A stretch of DNA of 64,000 nucleotides from Verrucomicrobiaceae bacterium E54 (GTDB taxonomy: Bacteria > Verrucomicrobiota > Verrucomicrobiia > Verrucomicrobiales > Akkermansiaceae). The stretch is taken from NCBI GenBank assembly GCA_022548915.1, contig JAKZES010000005.1:116545-180544 (forward strand). Direction: 5' to 3'. A model generated the notes under the pieces. It saw nothing but the letters and a program-made list of their open reading frames with translations, was not told the DNA's origin and made no database searches. Both the position numbers and the translations under genes were made by a program. Of the stretch, positions 38,270-46,474 are shown in pieces (within the stretch, counting starts at the first letter, position 1; every line of letters starts with the position of its first letter).

Positions 38270-39354
38270 GTCCCCTCGAGTTGCCGGAGAAAGACCCGCG
38301 AGTCCCGTCCACTTTCCTCCAACTGCCGTCGACGACTCTCCGGCAGATCCTCCTTGCCGCCCTCCGCGTATCCGAGTTGATCCCGGAAGAATCCGGCCGA
38401 TCGATTGGTCAGGGCGAACACCCCCGCGACCCCTGCGTCAGCGGCGACCCGCTCGGCATGACGCACCAGATCCGCACCGTAGCCACGGCCCTCGTGGGCC
38501 ATTTTCACGTAGAGACAGGCCACCTCGGCAAGCTCGGATGAATCGTAGTGGTGCAGGGCCACGCAGCCCACCACGTTGCCGTCGATGGTCATCACGTGAT
38601 ACTCGTCGATCCTCGCAAGGATGTCCTCGTAGTTTCTCGGTACCAGTTTCGTGCGGCGGACCACCCGCCCGATCATGCCGAGCAGTTCCGGAATGTCCTC
38701 GTCCCGCAGCGGGCGGATTTCGCGATACGCATCGGCGTGGATCATCGTTCCCACGCCCTCGTTGGAGAAAAGCTCGTCGACCAGTACGCCCTGCCGCCGC
38801 CCGTTGAGCACATGGACCCGCGACACACCCCGCCGGCAGGCCTCCGCCGCGGCCCTCAGCAACGCGGCACCCGTCACCTTGCCTCCCGCGGCCATGGCAT
38901 CCGCCTCGGATGCCGGAACCGCCGGCACCGGTTCGCCATCGATGAGGATGGATTCCTCCAGCAGCGCGATCAGCTTCACCGCACCGATTCCCAGCGTGAA
39001 ATCCACCACCTGGGGGTCCAGCGGATCGTTCGACGACGCATCCGCCACCACCGTCTGGCCCCGAGCCAGGATGCCTTTCGCCTCCTCGAGCGCCGCCGGG
39101 TCGCCGAGCGGATGCGAAAGACGAGCCGCCTTGATCTCGCACTCGAGCGTCCAGTCGTAGAGGTCCTTCATGTCGCCGCCGAGGACGCCGAGCACGAGCT
39201 TCACGCCGACCGACTCGAGCGCTGCCAGATCGAGCAGGGTTTCCGCCACGGCCGGCTCGGGCAACAGGCCGGCCTCGATGAGCACGACGAAGACCTTCCC
39301 CCGGAACTGGGGAACATACTGAAGCACTGCCCTGACATCGCTCTGCGCCGCCAC
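38266..39354 (-). CDS. N-acetylglutamate synthase-like protein (degenerate amino-acid kinase domain + GNAT)
   Basis: A 362-residue protein with the two-domain layout of ArgA: an amino-acid kinase-like part (about 1-215) ending in DELFSNEGVGTMI, which is the NAGS/NAGK signature, and a C-terminal acetyltransferase (about 218-345) with EGRGYGADLVRHAE (acetyl-CoA loop) and FALTNRSAGFFRDQLGY. The kinase Lys-Gly-Gly motif normally found in KYGG is replaced (VVLIEAG), and the kinase domain is shortened, so it probably only binds ligands. The expected reaction is acetylation of glutamate, the first step of arginine synthesis; activity is not certain. It overlaps the aminotransferase by ATGA. Confidence 0.78.
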   Translation of the reverse strand: MAAQSDVRAVLQYVPQFRGKVFVVLIEAGLLPEPAVAETLLDLAALESVGVKLVLGVLGGDMKDLYDWTLECEIKAARLSHPLGDPAALEEAKGILARGQTVVADASSNDPLDPQVVDFTLGIGAVKLIALLEESILIDGEPVPAVPASEADAMAAGGKVTGAALLRAAAEACRRGVSRVHVLNGRRQGVLVDELFSNEGVGTMIHADAYREIRPLRDEDIPELLGMIGRVVRRTKLVPRNYEDILARIDEYHVMTIDGNVVGCVALHHYDSSELAEVACLYVKMAHEGRGYGADLVRHAERVAADAGVAGVFALTNRSAGFFRDQLGYAEGGKEDLPESRRRQLEESGRDSRVFLRQLEGT

Positions 39355-39391
39355 GGGGTCTGCCTATCAGCCCACCCGCCGCTTCGCAAGC

Positions 39392-39584
39392 GGAGTGGCG
39401 CTTTCCACCTGTCCTCCGAAGCCTTGGCGAAGGATGGAAGCGCCATGACGGGGCGTGGCGACGTCCACGTCGCGGGAATCGGCGGGATCGAAGGAAACGG
39501 ATGGGACTCACGATTTGAATCATGCCACCCGAGTCGGCTGAAAGCCGACCAGCCCCGTCATGGCGCTCGGAGAGCGGCACTCCG
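39392..39584. repeat. Family C palindromic element, copy 1
   Basis: Starts GGAGTGGCGCTT and ends with GCGGCACTCC, so the outer ends are inverted repeats. Inside are GCGACGT-CC-ACGTCGC and GTCGGCT-GAA-AGCCGAC hairpins and a CGCCATGACGGGGC/GCCCCGTCATGGCG pair. It fills most of the 240-bp gap between the start of the NAGS-like gene and the end of the small membrane protein gene. A second copy lies at 63761-63917. Confidence 0.85.
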
Positions 39585-39594
39585 CCCCATCTTC

Positions 39595-40077
39595 CTACTT
39601 GGTCACGACCGGCCGCTGCCTCACGAACAAGACACCCATCAGGTGTGGGAGCGGGAACGTCATCACCCAGAGATAGCCCACCCCAAGATGATCGTTGCCC
39701 ATCAACGGATCGTCTCTGAACATGATCGAGCCCAGAATCCCGGTCAGCCCCGTCACCAGCAGGCCCGAAGCGAGAAGCATGAACCACCATAGCACCCGGT
39801 TTCGCGAAAGCGTTGGGATCACGAAGGGCGAGGTCAGCGCAAGCGCCACGCCGAGCACCAGCGCGAATGACGGCCCGGCGATTTCGACGTCGATATTCTC
39901 GAAATCGACGAGGTCTCCGACAACCGCAGGCCAGACCATCCAGCCATAGGTGACTTCCTCCGATCCCACACCCCGCTGTTCCACGAACAGCGGAGAGAGA
40001 TGGAATGCGAGCAGCAGCAGCAAGGACATCACGAAACACCCCAACGCCACCCGATCCGTCCATCGCCAGGTCATCAC
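39595..40077 (-). CDS. Small membrane protein downstream of lnt, unknown function
   Basis: A 160-residue protein with four hydrophobic segments, for example CFVMSLLLLLAFHLSPLF, FALVLGVALALTSPFVI and WWFMLLASGLLVTGLTGILG. No motif was recognised. Its ATG overlaps the lnt stop codon (ATGA at 40074-40077), so it is translated from the same message as lnt. Confidence 0.7.
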   Translation of the reverse strand: MMTWRWTDRVALGCFVMSLLLLLAFHLSPLFVEQRGVGSEEVTYGWMVWPAVVGDLVDFENIDVEIAGPSFALVLGVALALTSPFVIPTLSRNRVLWWFMLLASGLLVTGLTGILGSIMFRDDPLMGNDHLGVGYLWVMTFPLPHLMGVLFVRQRPVVTK

Positions 40078-41858
40078 CTACTTCCGAGCCTCCATCCGAC
40101 ACCAAGCCCCAGCACCCCCAGGCCGATCACGCCCCAATCTCCGATCAGCATGTAGAGCGACCATCCCGGCTGGTCGGGAATCACCACATCCACCAACAGG
40201 GATCCACGGGTGATGTGGTTGCCGCTTTCATCCCGCAACTCCTGCGGCTCGCCGGTCCCGGGATGAGCCGTCGTGCCGATGGCATCCACCGCCGCACTCA
40301 CGCCGGTGTTCGCGCAGCGGACCATCGGCCGACGCAACTCGATCGACCGGAACCTAGCATTGGCGAAATGCTGTGCCGCCCCGGGGCTGTCCTTGAACCA
40401 GCCATCATTGGTCACGTTCAGGATCAACTGCGGTCCGCCGCGGACAAACTTCCGCATCAGGCGCGGAACCGTATCCTCGAAACAGACGCTCGGGATCAGT
40501 CCGACGTCCCGACCATCAATCTCCGCCTTCAACGGCTCCAGGCTTTCCCCTCGCGAATACGCTCCGCCGTACTGGGCTCCCGACTGCTGCTCGTAGATCT
40601 TCTGCAAGAGCGGAACCTGCTCCACCAGCGGAATGTATTCGCCGAAGATGACCAGGTGGCGCTTGCGGAAGGTCTGCATTTCCAACTCGGGATCAAACAT
40701 CACCAGCGAGTTCCAGATCCGACCGCCCGCCTTCTCCACCATCTGCTCACCCATCACCTCGCCCTCCACTTCGTTGAGCCCCATCACCAGCGTGAACTCC
40801 CCCTCATCCATCACCCGGCCCATCGTCTCCAGGTTCTCTCCCCATGTTCCCCAACTCCCGTCTTCGATCCGCAGGATCCGGCCAACCAGCGCCGACTCCG
40901 GCCACATGATCCAGTCGGGCGTCGAAAGCTCCAGCGCGCCGCCCTCGACCATCTCCTCGTCGATCCGGGCCGCGTCGGCTTCCTCGATCCGCTTCAGGGC
41001 TTTAAGCGTCTCATCTTCGTAGCCCATGTGGATTTCCTCCGGCGTCCACAACCGTCGCGCGGCTTCCTGGGGAATGTTCAACTGCACCAGCAACACCTTC
41101 AGCCTCGCACCGTCCCGTCCGCCGATCTGATCGATCCGCCACACGCCGTAGCAAAAGGCCAGCGCCAGCAGCACCGCCGTCACACCGAAGTCGATCCGCA
41201 ATCCCCGGCGCTCGCCCCGGGCCTGGAGGAACAACCGACGCGCGACTTGCAGGAGGACCGCCTGAAAAAAGACCGGGAGAAACGACAGCCCGCAGATGCC
41301 CAGCAGGTCGGCCGACTGCGCCAGGACCGGTGTCCGGTGAAACGCGACGCCGAGCGTGTTCCATCCAAAGCCGGTAAAGACCCAGCCGCGCAGCCACTCG
41401 GTACCGCACCAGAATCCCGCCAGCGCGAAGGCGAAACCCATCGAGCGCATCGAATCCCGCAGCGGTCTCAAGTCCGAGCCCGTGCGCTCGCGCATCCTCT
41501 TCTCGATCCCGCTCTCGCTCCGGTTCTCCTGCTCCCGCCACGGATTTCCCCAGGTCGCCGCAAACATGCCCCACAAGGCCGGATACAGGGCAAGGTAGAG
41601 GGCCACCACCACCCAGCCGACACCGGTGACCTCGGTCAGCCAGTGGAAGGTGATCAGGAAGCAGGCCGACCCTGCCAACCAGCCGTAGCCGAAGCCCTTC
41701 CATCCCGCCCGTTTGCCCTTCAGCGTCCACAGCGTGGCCATCAAGGGCAGCATGACCAGCCAGACCAGCCCTCCGAAATCGAAGGGCGGAACCAGCAGCG
41801 CCATGGCGGCGCCCGCAACGAGCACCGCCAGCCATTTGAAAAGCATCGCCCTCATCAT
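40074..41858 (-). CDS. lnt: Apolipoprotein N-acyltransferase Lnt
   Basis: Adds the third acyl chain to the N-terminal Cys of lipoproteins in the inner membrane. The 594-residue protein has an N-terminal block of about six to eight membrane segments, then a nitrilase-like periplasmic domain with the expected triad Glu321 (WPESA), Lys399 (RKRHLVIFGE) and Cys459 (PSVCFED), and a last membrane segment. The ATG at 41856-41858 is used; an in-frame extension to 42032 would be a translation of the palindromic element just upstream. The downstream membrane protein overlaps by ATGA. Confidence 0.92.
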   Translation of the reverse strand: MMRAMLFKWLAVLVAGAAMALLVPPFDFGGLVWLVMLPLMATLWTLKGKRAGWKGFGYGWLAGSACFLITFHWLTEVTGVGWVVVALYLALYPALWGMFAATWGNPWREQENRSESGIEKRMRERTGSDLRPLRDSMRSMGFAFALAGFWCGTEWLRGWVFTGFGWNTLGVAFHRTPVLAQSADLLGICGLSFLPVFFQAVLLQVARRLFLQARGERRGLRIDFGVTAVLLALAFCYGVWRIDQIGGRDGARLKVLLVQLNIPQEAARRLWTPEEIHMGYEDETLKALKRIEEADAARIDEEMVEGGALELSTPDWIMWPESALVGRILRIEDGSWGTWGENLETMGRVMDEGEFTLVMGLNEVEGEVMGEQMVEKAGGRIWNSLVMFDPELEMQTFRKRHLVIFGEYIPLVEQVPLLQKIYEQQSGAQYGGAYSRGESLEPLKAEIDGRDVGLIPSVCFEDTVPRLMRKFVRGGPQLILNVTNDGWFKDSPGAAQHFANARFRSIELRRPMVRCANTGVSAAVDAIGTTAHPGTGEPQELRDESGNHITRGSLLVDVVIPDQPGWSLYMLIGDWGVIGLGVLGLGVGWRLGSR

Positions 41859-41859
41859 T

Positions 41860-42002
41860 TTGGAGTGCGGAGGCTTGCCTCCGCTTTCGAGCCACCTCGG
41901 CGAAATGCCACCCGCACGAACGTCGATCCGCCCAACCGGCACGTCCCCCGCCACGCTCGCAAGCTCGCCCACCAAAGCGGTGGCGAGCCACCGCACTCCA
42001 AA
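41860..42002. repeat. Family E palindromic element with compensated arms
   Basis: A 143-bp element with outer inverted repeats TTTGGAGTGCGG. Each arm is a hairpin: GCGGAGGC-TT-GCCTCCGC on the left and GCGGTGGC-GA-GCCACCGC on the right, so the two arms differ by a paired A-T to T-A change that keeps the stem. It fills the gap between the phosphohexomutase stop and the lnt start, ending 1 bp before the lnt ATG. Confidence 0.88.
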
Positions 42003-42009
42003 TCCCCCT

Positions 42010-43974
42010 TCATGCCATCCGCTGTTCCGCATCGGCCTCGATCGCCGACCAAAGCGAGTCCAGCCCGCCGGACACCTTCGCCTTCGATGCCGTCAGATCC
42101 TCCGACGGCGCATCCTTCCCGAAAAGGTAGAACTTGATCTTCGGTTCGGTTCCGGAAGGTCGCACCGCGAACGAACGACCGTCGGCAAGATCGATGAAGA
42201 TCATCTTCTCTTTCGGCAATTCGTCCCCCTCCTCATCAAACAGATCCTGGCTGGCGAAGTCCCGCAACCTCTCGACCGCCGCCCCATCCAGCTCGGTCGG
42301 CGGCGACTCGGCATACGAGGCGGCCAGCGCCTGGATCTTGGCCGCACCATCGGCGCCTTCCATCACCATGGCCCGACCCCTCTCCTCATGGTAGCCATAC
42401 TCGGCGTAGATGTCGTCCAGCAGATCCGGCAGGGTGGTTCCGACCGATTTCGCGTAGGCCGCCACCTCGGCGAACATCACCGCTGCTCCATTGGCATCCT
42501 TGTCCCGGACAAAGTCGCAGCCGAGGTAGCCGTAGCTTTCCTCGCCGCCAAAGAGGAAGAAGCGGGAATACTCGAGGCGCAGCGCACGGGTCGTATCCTC
42601 GTCGAGATCCCGGTAGTCGCCACCCTTCTTGTCCGCGGGAATCGCCTGCTCGTACTTCCCGAGCTTCGAGGCGATGTACTTGAAACCGGTCAGCGTGTTC
42701 ACCACGCCGAGACCGAACTTTGCGGCGATCGCACTCTGGAGTTCGGTCGTGACGAAGGTCTTCACGATCACCGCCCGCGCCCTTGTCGTGTCGTTGAGCC
42801 AGCCGATGTCGAAGGCGGTCTTCGACCGATACCAGCACATCAGCGAGCCGATCTGGTTGCCGGTCAGCAGACGCATCTCACCGTTTCCGTCGCGCGCGAC
42901 CACACCCATGCGGTCACTGTCCGGATCGGTGCCGATCACGATCTCCGCGCTCTCCTTCTCCGCCAGATCCACCCCCATCTGCAACGCGGCGGCATTCTCC
43001 GGATTGGGTGAGGCGACGGTCGGGAATCGCCCGTCGCGCACATCCTGATCGGCCACCGTGAGCACCTCGAAACCGAGTTCCTTGAGCATCGGCACCGTGA
43101 TCTGTCCGCCCGTGCCATGAAGGTTGGTGAAGACCACCTTGGCCGACTTTCCTTCCAGAAGTTGCGGCTGCATCAGCAGCGACTTGAGCTTGTCCATGTA
43201 GCGGCGATCCGCCTCGGCTCCGAGGACCGTCACGCTTCCCTGCTGGTCGGCGGGCAGCGGTTCGTACACCTCGCTCTCGATCGCATTCACCGCCGCGATG
43301 ATCCCCGAGGCATGGGGCTCGACGATCTGGGCGCCATCGTTGAAGTAGGCCTTGAAGCCGTTGTCGTGCGACGGGTTGTGGCTGGCGGTCAGCACCACCC
43401 CGGCATCGGCCCGCAGCTCGCGGACCATGAACGAGAGCTGCGGCGTCGAGCGGGCATCCTCGAAAAGATAGGCATCCGTCCCGAGCTCGGCCGAAACCCT
43501 CGCGCAGTACTCGGCGAAGTCGCGGGAGAAGTGGCGGGTGTCATGAGCAAAGACCAGCTTGGGCTTCCGGCCCTCACCGACCGCCGAGCGGGTGTAGGCA
43601 ATCAGGCCGCGCACCGCCCGCGACACGTTGAAGAAGTTCATCGTCGCGGTACCGACGCAGGGATGCTCGGGGCGCCCGTTCGGCCCGCCATCGCCCTGCT
43701 CGACCTCGGTGACGACCCCGCCGATCGTCCGACCGCGCAGGCCACCGGTGCCGAAGGCCAGCGTCTTGAAGAATCGGTCGTTGAGTTCCTCCCACTCACC
43801 GGCCTCGGCCAGCTGGCGGATGGCGGTCTCGGCCAGGGGGCCGGCCGCACCGGCCAGCAGAAGGTCGATGTTCTCGCGGGAGCTGGAAAGCAGGTGACCC
43901 GCCGCGGCGGCTTCATCGAGGAGGGAAGTGAGGTCGCTCATTTCGGGCTGGATGCTAACGCTCATCTCCGCCAT
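42010..43974 (-). CDS. Phosphohexomutase (phosphoglucomutase/phosphomannomutase family)
   Basis: A 654-residue alpha-D-phosphohexomutase that interconverts hexose 1- and 6-phosphates. It shows the catalytic-Ser loop TASHNP (196-201, Ser198), metal-binding DPDSDR, the sugar-binding FGGEESYGY and the phosphate-binding RPSGTEPK near the C-terminus, in that order. Its length (over 600) is above E. coli PgcA (546), with extra N-terminal sequence. Met12 (ATG at 43939-43941) is an equally plausible start. It is divergent from the RlmI-like gene, only 12 bp from start to start (or 45 bp with Met12), so both promoters must overlap the coding ends. Confidence 0.92.
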   Translation of the reverse strand: MAEMSVSIQPEMSDLTSLLDEAAAAGHLLSSSRENIDLLLAGAAGPLAETAIRQLAEAGEWEELNDRFFKTLAFGTGGLRGRTIGGVVTEVEQGDGGPNGRPEHPCVGTATMNFFNVSRAVRGLIAYTRSAVGEGRKPKLVFAHDTRHFSRDFAEYCARVSAELGTDAYLFEDARSTPQLSFMVRELRADAGVVLTASHNPSHDNGFKAYFNDGAQIVEPHASGIIAAVNAIESEVYEPLPADQQGSVTVLGAEADRRYMDKLKSLLMQPQLLEGKSAKVVFTNLHGTGGQITVPMLKELGFEVLTVADQDVRDGRFPTVASPNPENAAALQMGVDLAEKESAEIVIGTDPDSDRMGVVARDGNGEMRLLTGNQIGSLMCWYRSKTAFDIGWLNDTTRARAVIVKTFVTTELQSAIAAKFGLGVVNTLTGFKYIASKLGKYEQAIPADKKGGDYRDLDEDTTRALRLEYSRFFLFGGEESYGYLGCDFVRDKDANGAAVMFAEVAAYAKSVGTTLPDLLDDIYAEYGYHEERGRAMVMEGADGAAKIQALAASYAESPPTELDGAAVERLRDFASQDLFDEEGDELPKEKMIFIDLADGRSFAVRPSGTEPKIKFYLFGKDAPSEDLTASKAKVSGGLDSLWSAIEADAEQRMA

Positions 43975-43986
43975 GGCAATGCCCCC

Positions 43987-44880
43987 ATGCGAGATCTCGT
44001 GCAGACGGCGCTCGATCGGCGCCAGCCGCTACCCGATGACCAGACCGACGCCTTCCGGGTCTTCGATGGCGCAGGCGACGGACTCGACGGACTCGAGATC
44101 GACGCCTTCGCCGGCCGCTGGCTGGTTTCCACCCGCGGCGACTCGATTCCGACGGAGATGCGGGACGCGCTGTTGGAAACCGGACGCACCATCTACCACA
44201 AGCGTCTCGACCAGCATCAGAAAGAGTCGCCGATTCACGTCACCGGTCCGGAATGCACCGAGCCGTTCACCATCCGCGAGAATGGCCTGAGCTTTGAGGT
44301 CTCGTTTTCCTCCGGTTACTCGCAGGGCATCTTCCTCGACCAGCGGAGCAATCGCCGCTGGCTCATCGAGCAAACCCAAGCCGACGCCCGGGTGCTCAAC
44401 ACCTTCGCCTACACCGGCGCCTTCTCGGTGGCCGCCGCTTCGGTCGGCGCGATCACCACCACGCTCGACCTGTCCCAGCCCTACCTCGACTGGGCCCGAC
44501 GCAACCTCGAACTCAACGCCATCGACCCCAGCGACCACTACTTCTGCAAAGGCGACACCTTCCACTGGCTCCGCCGCTTCGCGAAGCAGGGCCGTCGCTT
44601 CGACACCATCATCCTCGACCCCCCGACCTTCTCCCGCGACCAGGACGGCAAGGTCTTCCGTGTCGAAACCGACTACGGACATCTCGCCGCCCTCGCCGAG
44701 AGGTGCCTCGCAGACACCGGCACCATCCTCGCCTGCACCAACTGCCGCCAGCTCACGGAAACGACCTTTCGGAATCAGCTGCTGGACTCCCTGCCCCGCG
44801 ACTTCCTGATCGAATCCGTGCCCATGCCACCCGATTTCACCGGTGAGCCCTACTTGAAGACCCTCCGACTCCGGCGTTGA
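43987..44880 (+). CDS. SAM-dependent RNA methyltransferase (RlmI/RlmK-like)
   Basis: A 297-residue methyltransferase of the group that includes 23S rRNA cytosine-5 methyltransferase RlmI. It shows SSGYSQGIFLDQRSNRR, the characteristic motif before the SAM site, the SAM motif LNTFAYTGAFSVAAA, and catalytic ILDPPTFSR. The N-terminal PUA domain seen in full-length RlmI is missing or very short, since the protein starts only about 90 residues before the SAM motif. The start ATG at 43987 leaves only a short gap to the divergent mutase gene. Specific target uncertain. Confidence 0.83.
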   Translation: MRDLVQTALDRRQPLPDDQTDAFRVFDGAGDGLDGLEIDAFAGRWLVSTRGDSIPTEMRDALLETGRTIYHKRLDQHQKESPIHVTGPECTEPFTIRENGLSFEVSFSSGYSQGIFLDQRSNRRWLIEQTQADARVLNTFAYTGAFSVAAASVGAITTTLDLSQPYLDWARRNLELNAIDPSDHYFCKGDTFHWLRRFAKQGRRFDTIILDPPTFSRDQDGKVFRVETDYGHLAALAERCLADTGTILACTNCRQLTETTFRNQLLDSLPRDFLIESVPMPPDFTGEPYLKTLRLRR

Positions 44881-44927
44881 GGTGGATTCGGACACGCCGC
44901 TCCAGCCCGATCAGCCAGGGACATCGT

Positions 44928-45314
44928 TCACGCTCCCATTGCTTCACGGATCAGCGCGAAATGCCGGTCGCGCTCCAGCAGCCCGACATCGTATCGACGG
45001 GCGCAGGCATGCACGAGCACATCGCCGAGGGGCACGTTCACGCCTGCCCGCAGGCAGCGACGCGCAACCGTCGCGGTCTCTGCCCAGCAGCCCGCTTCAA
45101 ACTCAAGCCACTGGCTCAGGTCCCTCCACCCCTTCAGGTTCTCTTCTTCCCGCTTGCCCTTCGCCCCTTGAAACAACTCCACCCATACCGGCCACGACAT
45201 CGCCGCACGCCCGGCGCTCAGCAATTCACCCACTTCATCCTTCAGTGGGCTGTCCCCGCCTTTCCGCGCCACCTCCACCCAGACCGAACTGTCGATCAGA
45301 ATCAGGGAACTCAC
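44928..45314 (-). CDS. vapC: VapC-type PIN toxin (ribonuclease)
   Basis: A 128-residue PIN-domain endoribonuclease, the toxin of a type II system. The acidic Mg-site residues are in place: Asp8 (LIDSSVW), Glu46 (WVELFQG), Asp98 (PLGDVLV) and Asp116 (RDRHF). It overlaps the antitoxin gene upstream by ATGA (45311-45314), as usual for vapBC. It marks the outer edge of the decayed island; the next gene to the left ends 47 bp away. Confidence 0.9.
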   Translation of the reverse strand: MSSLILIDSSVWVEVARKGGDSPLKDEVGELLSAGRAAMSWPVWVELFQGAKGKREEENLKGWRDLSQWLEFEAGCWAETATVARRCLRAGVNVPLGDVLVHACARRYDVGLLERDRHFALIREAMGA

Positions 45315-45553
45315 CTCCCGCTCCTTTCCGTCGAGCGCGCCGCCATCTCCTCCAGGTCGCCCGCTTCAATCTCGTCATTGCTCGCAAAATCCAAGGTGCC
45401 GAAATTCGCCACCAAATCCTCCACCCGCTTCCGGCGGTTGAACTCCTCGATCGCCGTCAGAATCGCCTCCCGCTTCGTCCTTGCCTTGGCATACCGCATG
45501 GCATCTCGCAGCGCGTCCTCGGGAATATCAACGGTCGTCTTCATGGAATCCAA
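45311..45553 (-). CDS. vapB: VapB-type antitoxin (ribbon-helix-helix)
   Basis: An 80-residue antitoxin. It has an N-terminal RHH-like DNA-binding segment (MKTTVDIPEDALRDAMRYAK) and a C-terminal acidic segment (DEIEAGDLEEM) for wrapping the PIN toxin. It probably represses its own promoter: a perfect 9-bp inverted repeat (45543-45575) covers the start codon region. Met4 is an alternative start (45544), which would place the repeat upstream of the coding region instead of overlapping it. Confidence 0.87.
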   Translation of the reverse strand: MDSMKTTVDIPEDALRDAMRYAKARTKREAILTAIEEFNRRKRVEDLVANFGTLDFASNDEIEAGDLEEMAARSTERSGR

Positions 45554-45575
45554 ATACCACAGACTAGGATTCCAT
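45543..45575 (-). promoter_or_regulatory. Probable VapBC autoregulatory operator
   Basis: ATGGAATCC (45543-45551) and GGATTCCAT (45567-45575) are a perfect 9-bp inverted repeat with a 15-nt spacer, directly at the vapB start. RHH antitoxins typically bind such palindromes at their own promoter. Confidence 0.6.
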
Positions 45576-45616
45576 CAAGCACCTTGCGCGGAACACCGCA
45601 GGCTCGAAACGCTCCC

Positions 45617-45709
45617 TCAGTTCCACGAAAGACCCTCGAAGGGACTCTCCACCCTGATTCCGAAGTAGCTGGCTCCGTCCGACAAGTCTTCGCTCAGAAT
45701 CGTCTCGCA
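45617..45709 (-). pseudogene. C-terminal remnant of a second PIN-domain toxin
   Basis: Thirty codons plus a stop read CETILSEDLSDGASYFGIRV and on to ESPFEGLSWN, which matches the C-terminal strand-helix of PIN toxins (LSEDL...G.rV.NPF). No PIN body or start lies upstream in frame, and the neighbouring frames are broken. It is therefore a remnant, next to the intact vapBC in the same orientation. Confidence 0.6.
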
Positions 45710-45943
45710 GCCGCCGGGAAACGCTGGTGTCGTGCCGGGCAGCCCCAAATCCTCGGCCAGCGCAGCAACTCCCCATCCGCGCTGATTGCCATGTTTCTCA
45801 GGTTACACGAATTCCGTGAAAACGAATCCGCCGTCGATTGCAATCTCTGCCATGGCGACAGTCCGCTTCTCACCACACGTGGCGATATGCCGCCAAGGGT
45901 AGCCTCGACAGACCAGTCCGCCGACCGGCTTTCACCGAGTTCC

Positions 45944-46021
45944 TCAGATCGAGGCACAATCGGCTCGCCTGAGCTGGATCGGCGGTTGCTCGATCAGTTG
46001 GTCTTCGGTGAAGCCGCTCAT
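45944..46021 (-). pseudogene. 5' remnant of a type I restriction endonuclease gene (hsdR)
   Basis: The frame opens MSGFTEDQLIEQPPIQL, the standard start of HsdR proteins (FTED.L.EqPai.lf..lGw), then leaves that pattern and stops after 25 codons. The rest of hsdR is gone. It is oriented like the hsdM remnant at 47273-47509, consistent with the former order hsdM...hsdR on the minus strand. The 140 bp upstream hold a GTTTCAC/GTGAAAC repeat; the 230 bp between this and the PIN remnant hold nothing recognisable. Confidence 0.6.
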
Positions 46022-46162
46022 ATTTCCCCTCGTGTTTCACCAATAAGCCCGGCTTCACCGAAACGTGAAACCCCCGCACATCATGAAAACAGCCCTCCGG
46101 ACCCGGCAAGGCCACCGAAATCCACCTTGCAAAATGGGTGACTCCATGGCACACATTCACCA

Positions 46163-46474
46163 ATGAGCACGGGCACCAAAAAAGCGAAATCCGAGCGCCT
46201 CGTCGCCCGGATCAGCCCGGACGACAAGGACACCATCGAGCGCGCCGCCACATTGGAGGGCCGCTCGCTGGCCTCCTTCACGGTGGAACACCTGCTCGCC
46301 AAGGCCCGCGAGGTCATCGAGGAACGCACCGTCATCCGCCTCAACGAGGAGGAATCCCGCCGCTTCGTCGAAATCCTCAACGCCCCGCCGCGCAAGCCGA
46401 CCGAGGAAATGTTGGCCGCCTTGAAGCTGTATCGGGAAACGGTCGTCAGCGATGTCAATCAGCCGGCGAAGTAG
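46163..46474 (+). CDS. DUF1778 (TacA-like) ribbon-helix-helix antitoxin
   Basis: A 103-residue protein with the DUF1778 N-terminal RHH segment (RLVARISPDDKDTIERAA) and LEGRSLASFTVEHLL, and a C-terminal region that in TacA-type antitoxins binds the GNAT toxin. Normally the antitoxin gene precedes and overlaps the toxin gene in the same orientation; here the toxin gene lies on the opposite strand, end to end, with a 16-bp overlap. The start ATG has no Shine-Dalgarno sequence. Confidence 0.87.
   Translation: MSTGTKKAKSERLVARISPDDKDTIERAATLEGRSLASFTVEHLLAKAREVIEERTVIRLNEEESRRFVEILNAPPRKPTEEMLAALKLYRETVVSDVNQPAK

Noticed and set aside
41859..42032. N-terminal extension of Lnt
   Set aside because: The extra 58 codons are a translation of the family E palindromic element, not protein-like and not membrane-like.
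40005..42137. A 710-codon plus-strand frame antisense to lnt
   Set aside because: lnt has its full catalytic triad and membrane segments; the antisense frame shows no domain.
44882..46141. A long plus-strand frame across vapBC and the island
   Set aside because: It is antisense to vapBC and is a low-quality Pro/Arg/Ser-rich shadow.
45694..46163. Minus-strand frames of about 90 codons between vapB and the DUF1778 gene
   Set aside because: They run across the junctions of the PIN and hsdR remnants in other frames and show no domain of their own.
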